Under the pieces are notes generated by a model. The model was not told the origin of the DNA and made no database searches. It saw only the letters and a program-made list of their open reading frames with translations. The position numbers and the translations under genes are program-made. Below are positions 46,548-58,267 of a DNA stretch of 64,000 bases, piece after piece. This DNA comes from Mercenaria mercenaria. Lineage: Eukaryota; Mollusca; Bivalvia; Venerida; Veneridae. Position 1 is the first letter of the stretch; each line of letters starts with the position of its first letter. The stretch spans positions 53,191,001 through 53,255,000 of the forward strand of contig NC_069363.1 of the NCBI RefSeq assembly GCF_021730395.1, written 5' to 3'.

Positions 46548-46558
46548 GGAGAGAGAGG
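46495..46558 (+). repeat. (GA)n followed by a G tract
   Basis: An uninterrupted (GA)n of about 20 repeats passes into G11 and more GA. Unit B near 57125-57170 has the same place with an interrupted, shorter purine run. The tract is purely purine on the plus strand. Confidence 0.95.
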
Positions 46559-46679
46559 TGTTGGCGGTTGTAAGTCATCTGATTTTTTGGGGAGCTATAA
46601 AGCTATATTTGTTAGGAAAATCAAATAACAACCACATATTAAGAATTAAGTTAAATGAGAAATATAAAATTTTAACAGA

Positions 46680-47220
46680 AAAATGTTGAAGATGCTAAGG
46701 TTTTTAATGACTTTTTTACTCCTGTTGCTAAGGATATTGAAAAGGATTTTATCTTTGACTGTAATAATCATCCTATCCAGACTAAATCGGGGATAAAACA
46801 AAATCTCTAAAACTGAATTTTATTTTCAACCCACTGATGAAAACATGATTAATTGTAAGTTCTTGGGTAGATATGCATAAGGTGCTTCTCAATGTCCTAT
46901 CTTAGGCTCCCTGTTGTTTAATATACTTATAAATGACATATTCTATTTTTTTAAAGAGGCACCTAATACAACTATGCAGATGATAACACGCTCTCTTGTC
47001 CCCTGAGTTTGACGAACTCGAACTGGAAAAAGTTCTCCAAGATGAAAACAAATTTTCATTGGCTGGTTTCGTTTCAATTGCATGCAAGCCATCCCTGATA
47101 AATTTCAGGCCATTGTTGTTGGCAAGAAAACTATCAGCGAATCTGCTGTTTTTATTCTAGGAAACAGATACATTTCTTAGCGGTGGACATTGACTGCAAG
47201 CTGAAATTGTTATTTTCATA
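46680..47220 (+). mobile_element. Decayed LINE reverse-transcriptase fragment, unit A
   Basis: Near 46890 the plus strand reads LGSLLFNILINDIFYF, and in another frame about 70 bases on YADDNTLS, the polymerase core of a non-LTR retrotransposon ORF2. A C-terminal piece reads CMQAIPDKFQAIVVGKK. Several frameshifts and stops have accumulated. The downstream half present in unit B (57720-58262) is missing here. Confidence 0.7.
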
Positions 47221-47229
47221 TTAGAAGTA

Positions 47230-47680
47230 ATACTGTTATTCTCCACATTATTATTGCAACTTTTATACAATTGTATATATACTATATGCTATTCTTTAGT
47301 CGGTTCATAGGCTCATATGAGCTTATCTTGTACTTGTTTGCTATCTTGCCGACTTTAAATAGATCTTATCTTACCTTAAAGTAATATAGGTATTTACGTG
47401 CATTATCATGACGTAGCCGCATACACTGAGCTTCCCTCTCTTTTCTTTGATATTTGCGGCTTCGGCTTACGCTTAATCTCCATATATTGTTCTACCCATT
47501 ATGACACTCTGACACTCTTGCAAACCTAAAACACAGATACCGTCTCCTTGCTTACTGATGTGATTGATTTCAACTTTATTTGCGGAAGTAAGTCATGGAG
47601 ATTTAACTGCTTGCTTTGTGGTTTCGGCTCTGTGTCGAAATGTTGGACTTGTATGTCCTTCATGGTCATAATTTTCCTAA
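47230..47680. other. Right flank of unit A, no gene
   Basis: Matches 59545-59932 of unit B, starting TACTGTTATTCTCCACATTA. The stretch includes CTTTATTTGCGGAAGTAAGT and ends at the duplication junction. It may be LINE 3' DNA or unique flank; no frame is supported. Confidence 0.5.
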
Positions 47681-48508
47681 GAAATAATTCATTTTTAACT
47701 AAGACCGTTGTATCAACAGATGTTTTTTAACGACGAGGGTGCGCCTTTGGTTTAATGAAGCCTATCCTCTCATTTATTTTGAAATTGACAGTGGTATATA
47801 AATTTATTTAGTTCTATGATCATTTTTTGTGAAGTTGTCTGTTATCTGCGGAAACACAAATTAGTACTGGCAATAGGAACCAGAAACTGGATTAACTGTT
47901 TATAAAACTATTGAAGAAATGGCGTTAAAATCCAGTCAAACAAAAAGACTGCAAAATTCGCGGACATTTTATATACCTTCTAAAACTAAGGATATTATTA
48001 CTTAATAATCATTGAAACTGTATGTATAGGATTAAAACTTAAGCTAATATTTACTTAAGCCGGTTTTCATTTTTTTGTCAATTGTTGAAATACGATTCCG
48101 ATTTTAGACAGGCTTTCTTATTATAATTAGTAACGTAAGCGACATTAAATATATCACAGAACTGTTAATTCTCTCACTGTATAATCACAATTTTTTATGA
48201 CGAAATCGACTATAATTAAGAATTTAGTAAATTGAGTCCTTAACGTTATGTTGTTTCCAAATTTTCCTTAAAGATTCGAATATTGTACAAATTAAATATT
48301 GCGTAAAATGACTTTCTTCATAAGAACGCTTGATTAAACAAGAAACATGAATTTTACTTCCGTATTCTTACAGAATTAAAAATATATATGAAAAAAAATA
48401 TCAGTGAAAATGCCCTTACGTCCTTTTAAGAAGTGTGTATAATGATGTATAATATATATTTGAGTTTGCTATATTAAGACACCATTCACAAACACATGAT
48501 AGTATGGA

Positions 48509-48724
48509 TTTAACCCTTACCACGCAAAATTTCTGTAATGAACTTGTCCATCTTTCAATTTGGACAGTACCGTTTACTGTTAAAAGGAGTGTTTACCAAA
48601 AAAAGATACTGACTGAATGGCGAACAGTGTAGATCTTGATCAGGCTGCACAGATGTGCAGGCTGATCATGATCTACACTGGTCGCAAAGGCAGAATTGAT
48701 CGTGTCCAGTATGTTAAAGGTTAA
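48509..48724. mobile_element. MITE, TTAACCCTTACCACG family, in unit B
   Basis: Orthologue of 38346-38555. Starts TTAACCCTTACCACGCAAAA and ends CCAGTATGTTAAAGGTTAA. Carries AGATACTGACTGAATGGCGA, slightly longer than the A copy. Confidence 0.8.
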
Positions 48725-49445
48725 TAAATCAAACATTAACATCTATAGAAATTTAACATATGTTTAGTGTAACCAGATCATAGATTTATGATTTTGACCA
48801 TTTACTGCATTTGAAGGGAGTTTTGTTTTCAAACAGTAAATAAATCATAAGCTGTAATCAAATGTAAGTAAATAATTCACTGTGAAGAATAAACAATTAT
48901 TTTGATAACATATCGATATAAGCAAATAAATCGAGCTATTTATGAAACTATATACAATTTCCGTTCCGACAGAGTATTTCTACAAAGGTTTTCGTGTATT
49001 AAATTAGGCCAAGAATGTGGGTATAGAAAAAAAAGTTGGCATGAAAAGATAAATCAATACTTGAAGTACATGAGTAGATAGATCAAGGGAACGTTTGAAC
49101 ATATTTTTTTTTCGAAAATGTTTATTCTGTGACTTTCATATTCTCTCTCATATGACTTGGTCTAATAGTATAGAGCACTCCACTAAATTAACTCATTCAA
49201 ACTGTCACAATCAAGTTCACTTTAACACAAGGCCACCTTTACGGCTTGACAAAACAGTCTGTCGTCCGACGTTATGAAAACAAAGCGAGACAGAAAAAAT
49301 ATTATCAACTTTTCAAGTGTATGAATGCAGTGAATATGAACTATTCAAGGATATTCTGTGTCGATCTAGGCCCACGTTTTTACCTTTTTTCTTCAATGTT
49401 CTTAGTCAACATTCCAATTATTTCATTTTCCATCAAATCTACGAG

Positions 49446-49870
49446 CTAAAAATTGGAAAACTTTAAACAACTTCTCACCGAAACTTGGCCTATAACATCG
49501 TGGTAAAGTCCTCTCACAGATTCTTTAAATGGTTGTAGGTGACTGATTTTACGGGCCACCAGAGCTAAAATAGAAAAACATTTTAACGACTTGTTCTCAT
49601 GAACACTTGATGAATCATCACCAAACTTGGTCGGTAGCATCCTAGTAAGTTTCTCTCAAATTTGTTCAGAGCTAAAGTAAAAACCCTTTAAACAACTTCT
49701 GCACTTGAACCACTTGAAGGATCATCACCAAACATAGTCGGTAGCATCCTTGTACGGTTCCCTCTCAGACTTGTTCAAATAATTTCGCTTGACAAATTTT
49801 AGGTGACACCAGAAGCAAAACTAAATAAAATACAACTTTAAACGCCTTTTCCTCTTGAACAACTTGAGAC
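49446..49870 (-). repeat. ~105-bp repeat block, unit B only
   Basis: ATCACCAAACTTGGTCGGTA, GCATCCTAGTAAGTTTCTCT and related strings recur about every 105 bp, four times with divergence. The equivalent point in unit A (near 39400) runs straight from TTCCATTAAATCTGTG to GGAATTTTGAAG, so the block was gained in B or lost from A. The motif resembles a dispersed bivalve repeat. Confidence 0.65.
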
Positions 49871-50039
49871 TCTCTGGAATTTTGAAGAACCTTCTGTAGT
49901 GCAAATACTTCCAGCAACACTTTATCAATTTGAAAACAGAAGCTCAACACAGATGCACGAATAAATATGTCTGTGTTAATGTACTTAGACTTGCTTTAAA
50001 AACTTGATTTTCTAAAAGAGACTTCAAATATTACACAGG

Positions 50040-50215
50040 ATTTAAGTAAAAGTAGAGTCTCAGTTTCACACTTTACAATTCAGAATTTGAGTGGCAATAG
50101 AGTCCAATTTTCTGGAACTAGAATTTAAGAAGATTCAAACTTTCAGACATTACAATTCAGGAATTTGAGTGACAGTAGAGTCTCAGTTTCAGACTTTCTA
50201 ATTTATGAACCAATA
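50040..50215 (+). repeat. Degenerate ~50-60 bp repeat, unit B version
   Basis: Three or four units with TCTCAGTTTCAGACTTT and ATTCAGGAATTTGAGTGACA, orthologous to the larger array at 39600-40165. Confidence 0.7.
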
Positions 50216-50399
50216 GATGACACTCTTCTTTATGATAAAGAAATAAAAAACAGATTTGAAACGTTTTGTTAAATTGTTGAACAATAAGAGTCATTAAATA
50301 TCTGATGAAACCATTTTCACGCAACAGTCACACAAAAACAACAAACCCAAATATAACTTCGTAGAGTAGAAAAATACATTGTATAAGTAGGCCCCATCA

Positions 50400-51015
50400 A
50401 CCCATAACTCGTGTCCGACTAAATCACATCGTTATATTCCTTGCAGTGGCTATCTCCTTTGAATCAAAATAATTCTGACTATTTGTCCCGTTCATTATTT
50501 GAATTAATAAAACAATTAGATTTATTAAATTCCCATGTGTATTTCTACAAAAGCTGCAATATAAGCTGACTTTCCAATACTTGCACAGATTGTCTTTCTT
50601 TAGGCAGATTTTTGGCACAATGATCCAGTGGAGTGAAGACCTATAACACAGTAACAACAGAAATCAAAAAAGGTCACTTTGTATGGCTACATCGAATTGC
50701 ATTATAAACATGACTGTGAACATGTTCAATAAGGTCATATGATAAAAAACAAAGATATATCGTGGAGTCCGACCTTTCAACTCGTAACACGTGTCCGACT
50801 GAACTATACCGTCTTATTCCGCGTAAAGTGGTTATCTCCCTTGAATTCAAGTAAATCTCCAAACGTTCTTTGTCTTCGTTATTTGCATGAATATCACAAT
50901 AAGATGAAATAAATGTCTTTGTCTGTTCCAACAAAAGCCGACTTTCCAATACTTGCACAGATTGTCTTTCTTAAGGCAACTTTTCTGGCATAATTATCCA
51001 ATGGGGTAGATGATC
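50400..51015 (-). repeat. Local tandem duplication downstream of GTPase copy B
   Basis: A stretch from CGTGTCCGACT through TGACTTTCCAATACTTGCAC to ATCCAGTGG (50410-50635) recurs at 50785-51005. Unit A has one copy at about 40465-40680. The stretch lies directly 3' of the stop codon, so it probably doubles part of the 3' untranslated region. The 94-codon minus-strand frame inside it is likely a by-product. Confidence 0.65.
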
Positions 51016-51036
51016 AGAAGTGATGATGAGCTATTG

Positions 51037-54000
51037 CTAGGTACAACAGCTACTCTGCTGCTTTTGTTTCTGATCTACACGAATACTGGTGACCATGTTA
51101 CCGGGGTAAAGCTGAAGTAGAAATTAAATAAACATTTATGTTCCTCTTCGAAACAAATATAGTATAATAAATACCTAACACCGATAAGCCCCTTAATATG
51201 CCATTTGTATTTCAAAACTTAAAACTGATTTTGTAATGGTTACATATATTTACTTAAAGCCATGTAAGAGTATTTTCTTGAGAAGTGAGTATGACTTGCA
51301 TTTCAATCATTTACACGCATCGTTACTGCCATGGATTTTTGTACTGGCCATATTAATACTCTAAAGTATTTAAACTTTAGCCTGCTTTTCAGTCAGTAAA
51401 TTTTCAGTGAACTCCCCTTTGATAAACAAGTGGTATTGCCCACATTGAATGATTGACCAATCCATTTCAGACATTTTGCAGGGTAAAGGTTAAAACATTA
51501 ACATTAAAGGGATAAGTTACCCTCTTCCTATTGGCAAATATTTGCTTTGACAACATATCAAATGCCTCATCTATATTATGATTCTTTTTGGCACTCACTG
51601 CTAGAACTGGCATATCATGAGATTCTTCAAACTGAAAAATAATAAAACAAACCTATATATCAAACTTTAACCCTTATCATGCTGCACACGATGCGACCAG
51701 TGTAGATCTGCACTGTTCGCCATTCAGTCAGTATTTGTTTGGTAAGCACCCATTTTAACAATAAATGGTATTGTCCAAACTGAATGATGGACAAGTTCAT
51801 TATAGTAATTTAGCAGGATTGAACATTAATATTGAAAGATATTGTGATATAAAAGAAACGCCTCTTTAAAATAAATTGTAAGTTGAAATTATTGAATTTA
51901 GAAGATGGCTTCAGTTCAGGTAATAATAAGGGTTCCTTACAATGTACGAAGTGAAAAAGAAACAGGGACGAAATTCTATGCGCACAGATCCCTAAAGAAG
52001 AAACCCTACAACTTTGTATGTATAGATGAGTAAATACTGAATGTAATGGTGGACATGGACATACAAATACAGGTACAAGGTAGAGATAACTATTAAATTT
52101 CTCTCTTTTAAACAGCCACAAACTTGATAATAACAGGTTTATAAAGATAAACAAGGCAATGAACAGTATGGGCATGAACTATTGTTACTTTCCACAACGA
52201 TTAAATTGTATGCATAATATGGCTGAATTAAAATGTGTAATCAAATAAACTTAAAAATTGATTTTGAAAAATAAGCATATAGTTTTATAGTGAAACAAGA
52301 TATAAGTAAGGTTTACACACCGTTTTGACATCAAGAGAAGTGACCTTAAAGTCTTCTAGATCTACTTTGTTCCCAACCAACACCAACTCCGGAGTAATAT
52401 CACAGTTCTATAATCAATGTTAAACTGAACTAGGTAGGGTGGTATTTGAAATATTCATTATCATAATATACGTTTATTCAATTACACTACCTTCTAAAAT
52501 CTATAAGAAGATCCGTTAGAAGCATGCAACCAAACAAAGTAATATCAGACTCGGTTAGCATTGCACTGTTCGCTATTCAGGCAGAAAACTCATTCGAATA
52601 ATAAATGGCACAGCTCAAATTGAATGATGGACTAGTCCATTTTAGAAATTTAGCAGGCTATATGTTAATATGGATACTAGTAGATTCAGTTTCAGATATC
52701 ATAGCATTATAGTTTGGTCTCTGAAACAGACGAGCAAAACGAGTCAGCAGAATTGCATACTGCTCTCCTCAATATGTTTGCTAACATTAATCTGGTGACG
52801 TGCGCCTTCAGCTTCTCAACTGACGAATGTAGACAATTCCTGACATCTGTTTAGATAGTACAATTTGTATCGTTTATAGTTTGCAATCACATTCTAGAGA
52901 CTTAAGGGACTAAGGAATTTAAGGGAAATAAAAACTACCATTTGAATCAGATCTATCCAATCTCGTATATTGTCGAGTGTCTTTTTTCTTGAAAAGTCAA
53001 ATACTAAAAGTATCCCCTGAAAGATAATTATAATGTCATTGAACATGTATAAGCATGTAATTCTAACAATCTCCAAAAAGAATACATCTGCGTCAAAAAT
53101 GAAACTGAGTATGCTGAAACATGGACTGTTACTATTCAGGATGACCATCTAAAACTTATTTGTTGATGTAGGTCTGGTATTTTCTTATTTAACAGATAAA
53201 TAAGGTATAATTGCTCTGCTGTGTGAAAAGAAACATCACAAAGAAACACCAAGAGACGGTAAATGCATTAAACTGAGTTTTGTAACGATCCATCCAACAG
53301 TTCAAGCAAATAGCAAAGAAAGGCTTTATTCTACTTCTTGCAGACTCAATCTCAAGAGGGAAAGAAACAATATCGAGAAAGGCCTTTGGGTGGATTCTTA
53401 CAGACTCTACAGACCAAGGCTAGTAAGTCGCTTTTAGTGTTGACAGCAGTCCCTTAATACGATGTAGCAAAACTAATTAAATGTTGTTTTTTTTCTGAAT
53501 GCACATTGTAATAAATGTGTTACAAGAAAAGAAATGTGCAAGTCAAAATAATGATAACCGACCAAAACAGAACAACAATGGCAAAGATCCAAAAGAAAGA
53601 GAATAACAAAATATGTAAAAAGATCATTTGGAAGCAAAGAATGCAACCCAGAATAATAATAGCAGACTCGGTCTCATTGAGTCTGTTCGTGATAGGTAAT
53701 AAAATGTGCAACACCTCTCACGCCCCCGAGCACCGGCTTAAGCGGAACTCTATTACACATATGTTGAATGGACTCCATGAACCCAAAGGTCCAGAAAATA
53801 AAACAAAACTTGCAAGAACGCACCCTACCCCACGCTTAAATCAGAACCCTACAACGGTGTATGTATGCTTAAGTGCATGATATACAAGAACAAAATATAT
53901 AACCAAGCACAAGGAAAATGGGGAAAAACGTATAAAAGAATACAGTGGAGCATCGCACTGGAACAGTAGGTGTATCACCACTGGGGTGTTTTAACAAACC

Positions 54001-55811
54001 TAACACTTAGCTGCAACCACGTTCTAAATGCAAATAAAATAAATGCTCTCGAAGCATGAACGCATGATTTTGTAGAAGACAGAGAAATACCTTTAAGAAA
54101 TCGACGAAACCGGACAGAACACAAATATTGAAAAATACTGAAGTATTTCTGAGTCTCACTGAACTTAAAGGTCCCCACCAAATAAATAATCAGATATGAA
54201 CTTTGTTTGTTTGTTTGTTTGTTTGTTTGGGTTAAACGCAGTTTTTCAACAGTATTTCAGTTATGTAACAGCGGGTCAAATATGAACACCTAAAATGGTG
54301 TATATATTTGTCTATCAATCTCTGCGCTATAAAATTTCAAAAAAAATTTTAAACCGCTGATCTTGATTTTGATTATGTTTTGCTAACCTGTGCTTTTCTG
54401 TAGACGCTTTTGATAACAGTCCTCATATCCTCTTGACCTGCTGTGTCACTACAAGTGTAAATGAGATAATCAAACATACTACAATGGAAAAGGTGTAATT
54501 TAACAAATAATCAAGGCCTTCGAGTGGTTTATCGTCTAATTTACCACGATTCAGAGTTCAGATGTGTAGGAATTGAACCACGATGGCGTTAGCCCGAGTT
54601 GTTAAATACTGAAGCATCTGAACGATGAACCGTGGTAAATTAGACGATAAATCACAAGAAGGCCTTCATTGTTTTCATTCTGACATGCTCATTGACTTGT
54701 TTTAATAAATATTATCCTGGACTTCATTTACCCGAGGAGTAACGTATCGGACGTCATGCGGCAATCTGACGTCATATTTGACGTCATAATGCTCTCTTAC
54801 CGGTCCGCGCGTCAACCGTTGTTTATCGCAGAATATACAGAGCTTGATTTCCTTCTTTGTTTAACTGGCAATCAAATTCAGCCATGTTAGAATATATATT
54901 TAACCAGATTTTGTAAAATCAACGTTCATCAATTTTAATTAATAAAATTGCGAAACTATAAAATTGACCAACAAAACAAATGTGAAACCCGGTTTCAAAT
55001 TGATTCCAGTAATCAAAGATAGTGTTGGTCAGAATTAACTTTCACTCATATACGCGTGTTAGAAGATTGACTCAAATGGGATGAAATAAATGACTCTTAT
55101 TATTTAATCTCATTAGTTGTTTAAGTGTCTCATTGATATGCTCAGAAACCACCTTTTGAAAAACTGAACTATCTTATTGGTCATCAGTTGTTACATAAAT
55201 GGTTCAAATAAATAATAAGATTTTTTTCAAAAAATTAATCAACTTACTAGACATAAAGCACAATGGGGTTTCCATCGATTACAAGTTCTTTCTTCGAGTA
55301 CTCAGAACCTAAAAGAAAAGTATATAAAGCAAATTCATGTAGCAGGAAGTGATAAAACTTCTTTCGTGCGTAAACTGAAATCTTTATTATCAATTTTCCA
55401 AAAATTAACGTTTTTAATTCTGATATATTTCACTTTCTTGGTGTTAACTAGATTTTTCAATGAAAAGCTTTCTCCATTAGATTGACACCTTTGGTAATAT
55501 TTTTAAGAACAACATGTAAAGACCATAATGAAGGTTTAGTGATTGCCATGAAAGTTATACCATGGACACTACAGTGGCCATAAAATAGAATGATTTTTAA
55601 GATTAAATATTTTCTAAAACTAAGCCATTTACCTTTTCAATTACATCTAATTTTCTAAATTCTCAGTATGTGTATAATTACCTATTGTTTGTAAATAGTT
55701 TGGACCATATTTTCCTCTCGTGTATCTCTCTATGATAGAAGATTTTCCACAGTAAGGATCCCCCATAACAACAATGTTATACGTAAGATGTGTGATATTT
55801 GACTTCGCCAT
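51037..55811 (-). CDS. Rab-like small GTPase, copy B, seven coding exons, 200 residues
   Basis: Coding exons (minus strand): 55682-55811, 55248-55308, 54388-54448, 52939-53016, 52321-52407, 51521-51631, 51037-51111. Exon lengths and phases are identical to copy A, with all GT-AG sites kept; two acceptors that are CAG in A are TAG here. The frame is intact. G motifs: GDPYCGKS, YLQTIG, DTAGQE, NKVD, SAK; the C-terminus is SSCCT. Against copy A there are 19 substitutions in 200 residues, concentrated in the last three exons (13 of 19): for example MLVGNKAD to VLVGNKVD, and HVHQEQ to RVDQKQ just before the prenylation site. No nucleotide-binding motif is damaged. Both copies therefore look functional, and the tail changes could alter membrane or effector choice. 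A 5' untranslated exon with donor below 55927 is likely, as in A. Confidence 0.9.
51370..51493. mobile_element. MITE in intron 6 of copy B
   Basis: Orthologue of 41021-41150, starting TTAAACTTTAGCCTGC and ending CAGGGTAAAGGTTAA. Confidence 0.75.
51667..51822. mobile_element. MITE in intron 5 of copy B, internally deleted
   Basis: Orthologue of 41319-41535, starting TTAACCCTTATCATGCTGCA. The segment with the inverted TGCACA..TGTGCA core is missing. Confidence 0.7.
52555..52669. mobile_element. MITE fragment in intron 4 of copy B, absent from A
   Basis: GCACTGTTCGCTATTCAGGC and GAATGATGGACTAGTCCATT belong to the TTAACCTTTAGCCTGC family. It ends TTTAGCAGGCTATATGTTAA. The left end is truncated. 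Confidence 0.65.
53670..53880 (+). repeat. Dispersed repeat, CACGCCCC family, in intron 3 of copy B
   Basis: Contains GTCTGTTCGTGATAGGTAAT, CAACACCTCTCACGCCCCCG, GCACCGGCTTAAGCGG and ACCCTACCCCACGCTTAAAT. Unit A has the right part at 43250-43420 in the same intron; the left part may have been lost there. The plus-strand frame across it is a by-product. Confidence 0.55.
54202..54279 (-). mobile_element. 5'-truncated SINE with perfect target-site duplication, unit B only
   Basis: The minus strand ends with AACCCAAACAAACAAACAAA, preceded by GTTACATAACTGAAATACTG, the 3' end of the SINE at 58729-59020. ATATGAAC flanks it exactly on both sides (54194-54201 and 54280-54287). Unit A has no insertion here, so it postdates the duplication. 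Confidence 0.9.
54505..54897. mobile_element. 393-bp non-autonomous element with inner inverted repeat, unit B only
   Basis: ATTTAAC lies at 54498-54504 and again at 54898-54904, a 7-bp target duplication. Inside, 54513-54548 (from AAGGCCTTCGAGTGGTTTAT) pairs with 54630-54667 (to AGAAGGCCTT). The right part carries three TGACGTCA-like sites (near 54752, 54769 and 54780). Unit A lacks it. No protein is encoded. Confidence 0.75.
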
Positions 55812-56482
55812 CAAGAAACACTTTGCCTATCATTTTCTACAAAACAAAACAGTATTTAAAATGTAAAACCTTTATACCTGCACAAATACTTAACTGTTAA
55901 TGTTTAGAGCAATTTAAAGACCTTACCTGATACTGATATGAGATGATAGCTAAAGATTATTAAATTGTATTTTTAGTAACATAGAATACTTTATCAAAAT
56001 GACAATATCTTTTTTATCTTAAACTTTATAAAACACGATGCTGTCGTGATTTAAGAAGAAAGTACACTTTCAATGTACACTGGTATGTCGCAAAAGGAAT
56101 TAAATGTAACTTACCTGTTACTTAAACCATAATTATCATCCAGGAAATATATTACCCTTTTAAGAACACATCCATTGAGATAAAATGCGTATCCTTGTAT
56201 TAACGTTAAAGTTTAACACATTATGCTGACTCAATATCACATGATAATATCCCACCCCCTGTTTAAATGTTAGTCTTTTTATCAAAGTTACCTCAAAACA
56301 AACAGCTGATTGTAAGGTACATTCATTAATGCACTAAGTGTCCTTCGATATAACACACGTGACTAAACGTGACTTTGCTCTTACAGAAATACACATAAAA
56401 GTAAACATATACGACGGTAAATAAAAAAAAGGCATGAACTTATATTAAAACGATGTTTAATAACACGTTTTGTGGTAGTAGT

Positions 56483-56884
56483 TTTCAACATTCTAGCATA
56501 AAACTGCTGTTCTTGTCACTTTTCGGGGGTGTTTAAACAGGAGAGAAAACATGTGTTAACAAGGAGATTCTCGCGCTCGCGTGCTGTTATAACACCTTTT
56601 ATATATGTGCGTTCCGTGGCAAAGCGTAAACGCCATTCGGCCCCAAAACGGATAATTCAAAACGAAATGACGTCAACGTAAATAAACAACTCAGACATTC
56701 CCGCGCATTTCGTGGAAATTTAATGACGTTGAGTGACAATGTATCAATTTATCAGTTTTTACGCGTTTTATGCTAGAATAGCGTTAGCGCATGTTCTTTT
56801 CGTGTTATAACATCTTCAGAATCCCTCGGGGTTCTGCAGATGTTATAACACGAAAAAACATGCGTTATCCCTACATAACCACCT
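56483..56884. mobile_element. Fold-back repeat upstream of GTPase copy B
   Basis: ATTCTAGCATAAAACTG near 56490 pairs with CGTTTTATGCTAGAAT near 56765. A second hairpin at 56789-56866 (CGTGTTATAACATCTTCAGA against TGCAGATGTTATAACACG, loop ATCCCTCGG) adjoins it. Unit A runs without it from TTTTGTCGTATTAG to TTTTTGACTTCC (near 46210). It lies about 0.7 kb upstream of the copy B start. Confidence 0.75.
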
Positions 56885-57249
56885 TTGACTTCCATGCGTT
56901 TTCTGTCGATTCTCAAGTTAAATTATTCATGACTGGAAGAATATCTGCTCCTCCAAAAAAAGTCTAACCATCATCACTGACCTCTTCATAACTACAAAAG
57001 TGTCTTTCACGCAGTTAAGATGTCAGTTTAGGAAAGAGATCAAAGTCTGGCGGAGATATTTAAGGTGAGGTGAAAATTCTTAAACCTGGGACAAATACGG
57101 AATCTGAAGAAATACTGTTATATAAAACTTAAGAAAGAGAGAAGAAGAGAGAGAGGGAGAAGAGAAGAATGTGTTGCGTTGTAAGTCATCTGATTTTTGG
57201 ACTTATAAGCTATATTGTTAGGAAAATCAATAACGACACATAAAATTAA

Positions 57250-58262
57250 GTTAAATGAGAAATATAAATAATTTTTAATGGACTTTTACGCATGTTGTCT
57301 AAGGATATTGGAAAGAATTTATCTTTGACTTTAATAAGCACCTACAGACTAAAATCGGATGAAACAAAATCTAAACTGATTTTATTTCAACCCCTGATAA
57401 AAACATAAATTGTAAGTTCTTGGCAATATTACATTAGGCTGTTTCTCAAGGTTCTTTCTAAGCCCCCTATGTTAAAGATTTCAATGACAATTCATTGTTT
57501 TTAAAAGCACCTTATACAATGCGTAATACTCTCTTGCCATCCTGAATTACGAACAAATAAACAAATTCTCATTGTCGGTTCGTTCAATTGCATGCAAGCC
57601 ATCCGATCATTTCAGGCATGTGTTGGCAAGAACTATCAGCGAATCTGCTGTATTAATTAGAACAATAATTTTAGTCAACTTGGTGAATGTAAATTTTTAT
57701 TTTCATATTGGAAGTATTTATCAAAAGGCCGGACAGCAGGTAATATGTTTTTAAAAGAATCGGATGTAATCCTGGTAAACTAAATAGGCTTACCATATTC
57801 TGCACTTTTATATTGTCCAATTTTAACTTTTGTTCACTAGCATGGCATTTCTACTCTGAAACTAATACTGAGAAAATGGAAAGGATTCAAGAGCGAGCTC
57901 TAAGATTTGTGTACGATGAGCATTCTTCCACATTTCCAATGTCACTTGAACTTCATGCCGTGTATGCAGAATGCAAACCATGGCCTTAGAAACTTAAGAA
58001 ACTGTCTTGTCTGATCTTGTTGTTAAAAGATCTACAGATATAAATTTTAAATATTCAATATATTACAGGTGCCAGCTGATAAGAACATCTTCAGTTATGC
58101 TACGCCAGTGCTGGTGAACTCGCTTCCGGAACACTTCATTACCTGCCCTAGCTTCGATCAATTCAGAAGCTTCATATCTTCTTGGAGAGGCAGAGATTGC
58201 AAGTGCATTGCTTGTACACCATGCTAGTGAGTTGTTATAGCACTGGTTGACCCTACGTAGAG
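57250..58262 (+). mobile_element. Decayed LINE, reverse-transcriptase core to 3' end, unit B
   Basis: The upstream part matches 46680-47220 of unit A. It continues with FILSNFNFCSLAWHFYSET and MERIQERALRFVYDEHSS, typical of the region after the catalytic core in CR1/Jockey-type ORF2, then NSLPEHFITCPSFDQFRSF and CKCIACTPC at the C-terminus. Stops and shifts are present. The element runs into TGTATG repeats, which may be its tail. Confidence 0.75.
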
Positions 58263-58267
58263 TCCAG

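Larger units (their letters stand above)
37501..47680. repeat. Tandem segmental duplication, unit A
   Basis: Starting at AAATAATTCATTTTTAACTA (37501), this segment matches 47682 onward, including every Rab exon, shared MITEs and the LINE remnant. Its right edge, GGTCATAATTTTCCTAAG near 47680, matches the right end of unit B near 59930, where the sequences then diverge. The units are therefore head-to-tail and adjacent. Unit A is 10.2 kb. Confidence 0.9.

Noticed and set aside
50674-50958. 94-codon minus-strand frame downstream of GTPase copy B
   Set aside because: The matching part of unit A does not keep the frame, and it lies after the conserved stop codon, so it is more likely untranslated region.
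53515-53880. 121-codon plus-strand frame
   Set aside because: It spans intron 3 of GTPase copy B on the opposite strand and a dispersed repeat. Unit A breaks the frame.
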